Below are positions 58,447-64,000 of a DNA stretch of 64,000 nt, in pieces (position 1 is the first letter of the stretch; each line of letters starts with the position of its first letter). The notes under the pieces are model-generated. The model ran no database searches. It was not told where the DNA came from and saw only the letters and a program-made list of their open reading frames with translations. The translations under genes were made by a program, and so were the position numbers. Origin of the DNA: Luteimonas sp. MC1750 (lineage in GTDB: Bacteria > Pseudomonadota > Gammaproteobacteria > Xanthomonadales > Xanthomonadaceae). The stretch spans positions 2,294,001 through 2,358,000 of the forward strand of contig NZ_CP067113.1 in assembly GCF_016615955.1 (NCBI RefSeq), written 5' to 3'.

Positions 58447-59319
58447 GTGAGCACGATGGTCGCCCCCGGGGGCGTCGGCGAGCGGCAGCGCCTGGGCGCG
58501 ACCATGGTGCTGTCGCTGCTGGTGCACGCGATGGTGGTGCTCGGCGTCGGCTTCGCGCTCGAGGAGGCGGCGCCGGTGCTGCCCACGCTCGACGTGATCC
58601 TGACGCGCACCAGCAGTCCGCTGACCCAGGCCCAGGCCGACTTCCTCGCGCAGGCCAGCAACCAGGGCGGCGGCGAGGACGAGGCCAGCCGGCGGCCGCG
58701 CGACGCCCAGGCCGGGCAGCTGCCGCAGGACGAGGACGGCGTCGCGCAGCGCGCGGTGCGTGCGCAGTCGCCCGACCTCGCGCCGCCACCGGAAGCGCGC
58801 GTCGTCGCCAGCCGCCGCGGCGAGGCCGCCGTGGCGGCGCCCGAAGCCACCCCGCAGGTCGAGGAGCAGGTGCTGCCACGCGGGCCGGAGAAGATCGAGC
58901 GCGACCTGGCCATGGCGCGGCTGGCGGCCGAGATCCACCTGCAGTCCGAACGCTACGCCAAGCGCCCCAAGCGCAAGTTCGTCTCGGCCTCGACCCAGGA
59001 GTGGGCCTATGCCACCTACCTGCGCGCGTGGGTGGACCGGGTCGAGCGCGTGGGCAACCTCAACTATCCCGACGAAGCCCGCCGCCGGCAGCTGTCGGGC
59101 ACCCTGGTGATCAGCGTGGCCATCCGCCGCGACGGCTCGGTCGAGCGCGCCGAGGTGATCCAGTCCAGCGGCGTGCGCCTGCTCGACGCCGCCGCGCTGC
59201 GCATCGCGCGCCTGGCCGAGCCCTATCCGCCGCTGCCCCGCACCGAGGAGGAGATCGACGTCCTCCACGTCACCCGCACCTGGAACTTCCTGCCCGGCGG
59301 CGAGCTGGTCGACGACTGA
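58447..59319 (+). CDS. TonB-like energy transducer protein
   Basis: A 290-residue protein. An N-terminal span (TMVLSLLVHAMVVLGVGFAL, about residues 17-37) is followed by a Pro/Glu/Gln-rich periplasmic stretch. The C-terminal TonB domain (about 205-290) has NLNYPDEARRRQLSGTLVISVAIRRDGSVERAEVIQSSG and LDAAALRIARLAEPYPPLP. It would couple proton-motive force to an outer membrane receptor, or act in another envelope process. No ExbB/ExbD is nearby. The GTG at 58447 was taken as start; ATG at 58456 is equally possible. Convergent tsaB ends three bases away. Confidence 0.85.
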   Translation: MSTMVAPGGVGERQRLGATMVLSLLVHAMVVLGVGFALEEAAPVLPTLDVILTRTSSPLTQAQADFLAQASNQGGGEDEASRRPRDAQAGQLPQDEDGVAQRAVRAQSPDLAPPPEARVVASRRGEAAVAAPEATPQVEEQVLPRGPEKIERDLAMARLAAEIHLQSERYAKRPKRKFVSASTQEWAYATYLRAWVDRVERVGNLNYPDEARRRQLSGTLVISVAIRRDGSVERAEVIQSSGVRLLDAAALRIARLAEPYPPLPRTEEEIDVLHVTRTWNFLPGGELVDD

Positions 59320-59322
59320 GCC

Positions 59323-60027
59323 TCAGCCGCGGGCGGCGCGCGCGGCGGCCTGCTCGGCCAGCGTCAGGGCCACCTGGTTGCGCAGATAGGCCGGCTCCAC
59401 CAGCTCGGGCGCCACCGCCCCGCCCGCCGCCATCGACAGCGCGGCCAGGCGCACGAGCTGGCCCGCACGCGGCAGCGCCGCGGCGTCGACCGGGCCCAGC
59501 CGGTCACCGAGATGGCGCATCAGGGCCGCGTCCGCGGCGGCGAAGCCGGTCCCCACGCCGGTCCACGGCCCCCCATCCGGTGGCTCGACGGCGTCGGGAG
59601 CCGACACCCGCTCCGCCCCGAGCGCGCGCAGGCCGGCGCCGTCGCGCGCGAAGGCACCCGCATAGACCTCGCCCATGCGCGCATCGATCGCGGCGAGCAC
59701 GCGGTCACCGCCGTCGCGCAGCCCGTCCATGGCCAGCACGGCCAGGGTCGAGACCGGCAGCAGCGGGCGCCCGAGCGCGAGCGCGATGCCCTGGGCGATC
59801 GAAATCCCCAGCCGCACGCCGGTGAACGCGCCCGGGCCGCGACCCACGGCGACCGCATCGAGTGCGCTGCGATGCGTGCCGGCCTCGGCGAGCAGTGCCT
59901 CGGCCCACGGCAGCACCAGTTCGGCGTGGCGGCGCGGGGCGATCGCGAAGCGCTCGCACACCTCGCCATCGACCATCACGGCGACGGAGCAGGCTTCGGT
60001 GGAGGTCTCGATGGCGAGCAGGCGCAT
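59323..60027 (-). CDS. tsaB: tRNA threonylcarbamoyladenosine biosynthesis protein TsaB
   Basis: A 234-residue member of the ASKHA fold that partners TsaD in making t6A37 of tRNA. LLAIETSTEACSVAVMVDG is the N-terminal motif. VAVGRGPGAFTGVRLGISIAQGIALALGRPLLPVSTL is the family signature, and the C-terminal EPAYLRNQVA is typical. The length is normal (E. coli 231). It lies after the helicase gene on the same strand with a gap of 52 bp, an order also seen in E. coli (yoaA-tsaB). Confidence 0.95.
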   Translation of the reverse strand: MRLLAIETSTEACSVAVMVDGEVCERFAIAPRRHAELVLPWAEALLAEAGTHRSALDAVAVGRGPGAFTGVRLGISIAQGIALALGRPLLPVSTLAVLAMDGLRDGGDRVLAAIDARMGEVYAGAFARDGAGLRALGAERVSAPDAVEPPDGGPWTGVGTGFAAADAALMRHLGDRLGPVDAAALPRAGQLVRLAALSMAAGGAVAPELVEPAYLRNQVALTLAEQAAARAARG

Positions 60028-60079
60028 GCGCGACAAAACCGGAATCGGGGTGCGACAGGTTAGCGCGTGCGCGCCGGGA

Positions 60080-62203
60080 TCAGGCTTCGCCGAAGAACGC
60101 CACCGCATCGGCGGCGTCGCGGGTGCGCGGGAACGGCGGCAGCGAATCGAGGAAGCGCTTGCCATAGCCCTTGCCGAGCAGGCGTGGATCGCAGAGCACC
60201 AGCACGCCGCGGTCGGTCTCGGTGCGGATCAGCCGGCCCACGCCCTGCTTGAGCGCGATCACCGCCTGCGGCACCTGCTCGTCGCGGAAGGGGTTGCCGC
60301 CCGCCCGTCGGATGGCTTCCAGCCGCGCCTCGAACACCGGATCGTCGGGCGAGGCGAAGGGCAGCTTGTCGATCACCACCACGCTGAGCGCGCCGCCGGC
60401 GACGTCGACGCCCTCGCGGAAGCTGGCCGCCCCCAGCAGCACGCCGTTGCCGGATTCACGGAAACGCTGCAGCAGCACGTGGCGCGGCGCCTCGCCCTGC
60501 ACGAACAGCGGCCACGGGCCGTCGCGCAGCGCCTCGGCGGCCTCGCGCAGCGCGCGGTGCGAGGCGAACAGCAGGAAGGCGCGACCGCCGGAGGCTTCCA
60601 GCACCGGGCGCACCGCGTCGGTGATCGCGGCGGTGTAGTCGCGCGCCGACGGCTCCGGAAGACCGGGCGGCAGGTAGCACAGCGCCTGGGTGGACCAGTC
60701 GAAGGGGCTCGGCACCAGCAGGGTGCGCGGCTGGTACAGGCCCAGCCGGCGCGCGAGATGGTCGAAGCGGCCCTCGACCGCCAGGGTCGCCGAGGTGAAC
60801 ACCCAGGCCGCGCGCGAGCGCTCGCGGTGGGCGCGCAGCGGACCGGACACGTCGAGGGGCGTGCGCTGCAGGCGGAAGCCGCGCGGCGAGAGCTCGTACC
60901 AGCGGACATCGTCGTCACGGGTGGGCGCAGCCGGAGCGCCAGCGCCCGCGGCGGCTTGCGACTCACCCGTGCCGGCGTCGGCCGCCTGCGCTTCGCCGGC
61001 GTCGCGGCCACCATCGTCGAGGTCGCGCCAGCGCCCCAGCCGACCGTGCTGGTCGCGGGCGCGCAGCAGGCAGGCTTCGAGCCCGGGGGCCGCGTCGGCC
61101 AGCGGCGCGAGCGCAACGGCCAGCGCCAGCAGCGCGGCGTCCAGCGCATCGAGCTCCTCGACGACCTCGGGCACCGCCAGCAGCTGCGGGCGGGTGCCAC
61201 GCAGCGGCAGGACGTCCATGGCCGCGCGCAGCTGGCGCGTCGCCTGTTCCAGCGCACGCGCGGGCTCCTGCAGCATGGCCAGGGCGCCGGCCACCTCGCG
61301 GCATTCGGAGATGGCGTCGCGCGCGAGCTCGACCAGCGGGCGCGCCGAAAGGCCTTCGCCGAAGAACTGCGCCGCCAGTTCGGGCAGCTGGTGGGCCTCG
61401 TCGATCACGAAGGCCTCGGCGCCGGGCAGGATCTCGCCGAAGCCCTCCTGCTTCAGCGCCAGGTCGGCCAGCAGCAGGTGGTGGTTGACCACCACCACGT
61501 CGGCCTCCTGGGCGCGCTGGCGGGCCTGGACCACGAAGCACTCGCCCCAGAACGGGCATTCGCTGCCCAGGCAGTTCTCGGCGGTCGAGGTCACCATCGG
61601 CAGCAGCGGTGAATCCTCGGGCAGCGATTCGAGCTCCGCCAGATCGCCCATGCGCGTGCGCCCGCTCCAGGCCACGATGCGCTGGAAATGCACGGCCTGC
61701 GCCGGAGTCTGGAAGCGGTTCTCGCCGCGCGCGCGCTCCAGCCGGTGCCGGCAGAGGTAATTGGCGCGGCCCTTCAGCAGCGCCGTGCGCAGCCCGCGGC
61801 CGAGCGCGTCGCGCACCCGCGGCAGGTCGCGATGGTAGAGCTGGTCCTGCAGCGCGCGGGTGCCGGTGGAGACGATCGTCTTGCGCCCGGACAGCAGGGC
61901 CGGAACCAGGTAGGCGAAGGTCTTGCCGGTGCCCGTCCCGGCCTCGGCCAGCAGCGGCTCGCGGTCCTCGAATGCGGTCGCGACCGCCGCGGACAGGTCC
62001 TGCTGGGCACTGCGCGGCCGGAAGCCGGGCAGCACCGAGGCCAGCAGGCCGTCGTCGGACAGCGCGGCGCGGCTGCTGCGCGCCAGCGCGCTTTCGTGCG
62101 CGGGCGGGGCCGCGGGCGCAGGCCCGGAGCCCGCTGTGGCCGGGTCGTGGGCGGGGTGATCGGGAACGGCGGGCACGGCCGCGGTGGATCCGGAAGGGCT
62201 CAT
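60080..62203 (-). CDS. DinG/YoaA-family ATP-dependent helicase
   Basis: A 707-residue superfamily 2, XPD-like helicase. Walker A GTGTGKT lies at residues 89-95 and the DEAH box at 268-271. Four Cys (151, 211, 216, 222; NYLCRH and NCLGSECPFWGEC) form the predicted 4Fe-4S cluster. C-terminal motifs include RAFLLFASHRAL, SFREGVDV and QGVGRLIRTETDRGVL. It unwinds DNA in repair. The first 45 residues are a Pro/Ala-rich extension; the position next to tsaB favours YoaA over DinG. The ATG at 62203 was taken as start. Confidence 0.93.
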   Translation of the reverse strand: MSPSGSTAAVPAVPDHPAHDPATAGSGPAPAAPPAHESALARSSRAALSDDGLLASVLPGFRPRSAQQDLSAAVATAFEDREPLLAEAGTGTGKTFAYLVPALLSGRKTIVSTGTRALQDQLYHRDLPRVRDALGRGLRTALLKGRANYLCRHRLERARGENRFQTPAQAVHFQRIVAWSGRTRMGDLAELESLPEDSPLLPMVTSTAENCLGSECPFWGECFVVQARQRAQEADVVVVNHHLLLADLALKQEGFGEILPGAEAFVIDEAHQLPELAAQFFGEGLSARPLVELARDAISECREVAGALAMLQEPARALEQATRQLRAAMDVLPLRGTRPQLLAVPEVVEELDALDAALLALAVALAPLADAAPGLEACLLRARDQHGRLGRWRDLDDGGRDAGEAQAADAGTGESQAAAGAGAPAAPTRDDDVRWYELSPRGFRLQRTPLDVSGPLRAHRERSRAAWVFTSATLAVEGRFDHLARRLGLYQPRTLLVPSPFDWSTQALCYLPPGLPEPSARDYTAAITDAVRPVLEASGGRAFLLFASHRALREAAEALRDGPWPLFVQGEAPRHVLLQRFRESGNGVLLGAASFREGVDVAGGALSVVVIDKLPFASPDDPVFEARLEAIRRAGGNPFRDEQVPQAVIALKQGVGRLIRTETDRGVLVLCDPRLLGKGYGKRFLDSLPPFPRTRDAADAVAFFGEA

Positions 62204-62294
62204 CAGGCCGCCATGATCGCTGCAAACCGCGACCGGCGGGGTCGCCGGTTGACGCGCGCGGCTGTCGGCCTTGGCGCCGCGCGAGCCCCGCGCC

Positions 62295-62840
62295 TCACCA
62301 GCGCGGCGGCGGCGCGACCCGGCAGGCCTCGATCGCGGCCTTGGCAACGGCCGCCGCCTCGGCATCGCCGCGGGCAAGCGCCGCCTGCTCCAGCGTCGCC
62401 TGGTGGCGACGGCACAGCGGTCCGACACCGGAGCCCAGCGCCTGCGCGCGAGCCGCCAGCTCGCCTGCCCGGGCGGTGTCGCCCAGCAGGATCGCCACCT
62501 CGGCGCGCTCCTGCAGCAGCGCCGGATCGTCGTCGACCAGGGCAATGGCCTGGTCCAGCGCCGCCGCGGCGTCGGCATGGTGGCCCTGCTCCTGGAGGCG
62601 ATCGGCGCGCTGACGCAGGTCTTCGACCTGGCTGTCGCGCAGCGGCTGCACGTCGAGCTCGCCTTCGCCGTCGCCGGCCGTGGCGCGGATGTACGCGACC
62701 ATCTGCGCCGGCGTGGCCGTGGTCAGCGGCGGCGTGGCCGGAGACAGGGGCGCGCTGGCGCAGGCCGCGAGCGCAAGCGCGAGGGCGGCGGGCGCGGCGC
62801 GCAGGATGCGCGCACGGCGGCTGGCTTCAAGGCGTGTCAT
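62295..62840 (-). CDS. Small lipoprotein with TPR-like helices
   Basis: A 181-residue protein with a lipoprotein signal (AALALALAAC, lipidation near Cys27). The mature part is helical: LRQRADRLQEQGHHADAAAALDQAIALVDDDPALLQERAEVAILLGDTARAGELAARAQALG reads like one to two tetratricopeptide repeats. Two further Cys (LCRRHQ, EACRV) may form a disulfide. Not a recognised named family. Its start overlaps the mrcB stop by 4 bp, so it is co-translated with PBP1b and could be a functional partner, analogous to the lipoprotein activator LpoB; this is inference only. Confidence 0.75.
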   Translation of the reverse strand: MTRLEASRRARILRAAPAALALALAACASAPLSPATPPLTTATPAQMVAYIRATAGDGEGELDVQPLRDSQVEDLRQRADRLQEQGHHADAAAALDQAIALVDDDPALLQERAEVAILLGDTARAGELAARAQALGSGVGPLCRRHQATLEQAALARGDAEAAAVAKAAIEACRVAPPPRW

Positions 62841-64000
62841 GGCTCGATGTCCTGGGGCGGCGGTGGCGGCTGGTTCGCCGGATCACCGGTGACGGGCTGC
62901 GGCGGCGGCTCGGTGGCCGGATCGCGGCCGCTGCCGAAGCCGAACCACTCGCGCCATCCGCCACCGGAGGCGTCTTCCGCCGGCGGAGGCGCGATCACGC
63001 AGGGCTGCCACGGCGGCGCGAAACCCTCGGCGAATGCGAAGCGCCGCGCGCCGGCGCACCCGGCGTCGGTGCTGTGGCCGGCCACCACCCAGGTCCACTC
63101 CAGCCCCTTGGCATCCACGCGCAGCGGCGCGCTGGGCAGGCGCGCGAAGGTCGCCGACCACACGCGCATCGCACCGGTGGCGCCATACAGCCCGGTCTGC
63201 TCGTTGCGGTCGTTGCCCACCCAGACCACGGCCAGGTGGTCGCCGGTCCAGCCGGCGTACCAGCTGTCGCGGCCGTCGTTGCTGGTGCCGGTCTTGCCGG
63301 CCGAGTCCAGCCGGCCGAGGCCATCGTTCACCAGCTGCCGTCCGGTGCCCGAGCTGACCGCGTGCTGCAGCGCCACGGTCACCAGCCGCGCCGCGGTGCG
63401 GTCGCCGTCCTCGGGCTGCCGGGGCGCCTTGTCGTAGCGGTTGAGCACGCGGCCTTCCGGGTCGAGCACGCCGCGCACGGTGTACAGCGGCTGGATCTCG
63501 CCGTCCGAGGCCAGGAACTGGTACAGCTGGGCCATCGCATACGGCGTCTGGTCGACCGAACCCAGGATCAGCGCCGGGTTGGCCACCGCCTCGATCCCGG
63601 CCAGCTGCTGGATCAGCTGTGCCAGCCGCTCGGGACGCATCGCCATGCCCACGCGCACCGTCGCCTGGTTGTAGGAGCGCGCCAGCGCGTCGATCAGGCG
63701 CACGCTGCCGTGGCTCTTGCCGTCGGAATTGCCGGGGGTCCAGCGCTTGCCGTTCTGCAGGGTCACGGTCACCGGCGAATCGTCGACCCAGCTCGCCAGC
63801 GAGTAGCGGTCGGGCAGCGCGAGCGCGAGCAGATAGACGAAGGGCTTGAGCAGCGAGCCGACCGGCCGGTGGGCCTCGATCGCGCGGTTGAAGCCGGGCA
63901 TGGCGAAGTCGCGGCTGCCGACCACCGCGACCACCTGGCCGCTGTGCACGTCGGTCAGCACCATGCCGGCCTCGAGCGCGGGCCGCTTGCTGCTGTCGAG
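62837..64000 (-). CDS. mrcB: Penicillin-binding protein 1B, C-terminal part (cut by window edge)
   Basis: The frame is open to base 64000, so only the last 387 residues, most of the transpeptidase domain, are in the window. The catalytic SxxK is in RPVGSLLKPF, the SxN motif is in LARSYNQATVRVG, and KTG is in LDSAGKTGTSNDGRDSWYAGWTGD. The upstream VLTDVHSGQVVAVVGSRD and GFNRAIEAHRPVGS match class A PBPs of the PBP1b type. The C-terminus ends in a Pro-rich tail. The glycosyltransferase domain should lie to the right of the window. The stop overlaps the start of the TPR lipoprotein gene. Confidence 0.92.
   Translation of the reverse strand, partial: LDSSKRPALEAGMVLTDVHSGQVVAVVGSRDFAMPGFNRAIEAHRPVGSLLKPFVYLLALALPDRYSLASWVDDSPVTVTLQNGKRWTPGNSDGKSHGSVRLIDALARSYNQATVRVGMAMRPERLAQLIQQLAGIEAVANPALILGSVDQTPYAMAQLYQFLASDGEIQPLYTVRGVLDPEGRVLNRYDKAPRQPEDGDRTAARLVTVALQHAVSSGTGRQLVNDGLGRLDSAGKTGTSNDGRDSWYAGWTGDHLAVVWVGNDRNEQTGLYGATGAMRVWSATFARLPSAPLRVDAKGLEWTWVVAGHSTDAGCAGARRFAFAEGFAPPWQPCVIAPPPAEDASGGGWREWFGFGSGRDPATEPPPQPVTGDPANQPPPPPQDIEP

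Overview
The window is high-GC (about 70%) and almost fully coding, with short gaps and many ATGA/GTGA/TGATG gene overlaps. Gene content and order (lptD-surA-pdxA-rsmA-apaG-apaH; ahpC-ahpF-oxyR; the pil/chp chemosensory cluster; tandem DUF1631 genes; REP elements of the GTAGGAGCGGC type) point to a gammaproteobacterium of the Xanthomonadaceae/Lysobacteraceae, Lysobacter- or Luteimonas-like. It looks like core chromosome: no phage, IS element, integrase, CRISPR array, tRNA or rRNA was recognised.

Layout. 1-7.2 kb: two tandem DUF1631 paralogues (the first cut by the left edge), then a forward run of nitroreductase, 5'-3' exonuclease, Nudix hydrolase and a YczE-type membrane protein. 7.2-13.2 kb: pip and prmC in reverse, then a peroxide-defence block (OxyR site, ahpC, ahpF, oxyR) and convergent msrA. 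13.3-18.2 kb: glnS, a Cys-rich lipoprotein, a deaminase, rlmM and an EF-hand protein. 18.2-22.8 kb: two Ubi-type flavin hydroxylases in reverse, then a probable BtuM-type vitamin B12 transporter with a PduO-type adenosyltransferase and a deacetylase-like protein. 22.9-31 kb: the lptD to apaH run, then lgt-thyA-folA in reverse. 32-34.7 kb: terC-type and dgkA genes, a secreted unknown, and a LysM amidase-like protein.

34.8-40.4 kb: a reverse block of response regulator, histidine kinase and a MacAB-like export system. 40.4-43.3 kb: an Mpo1-like gene, mazG, cysQ and nudE, with a 295-bp nested inverted-repeat element between cysQ and mazG. 43.3-45.5 kb: bioA and rsmE. 45.5-57.3 kb: the type IV pilus chemosensory cluster pilG-pilH-pilI-pilJ-chpA-(degenerate chpB)-cheW, lacking pilK. 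57.4-64 kb: gshB, a TonB-like gene, tsaB, a DinG-type helicase, a small lipoprotein and the C-terminal part of mrcB, which leaves the right edge.

The most unusual things seen are the GGAT-repeat palindrome at 41.6-41.9 kb, the roughly 274-residue Glu/Arg/Leu/Ala repeat inside ChpA, the coupled loss of pilK and decay of the CheB-like protein, the two-LxxxQ helical insert in the MacA-like adaptor, and the BtuM-like/adenosyltransferase pair. All functions are from reading motifs and gene order; no search was run.
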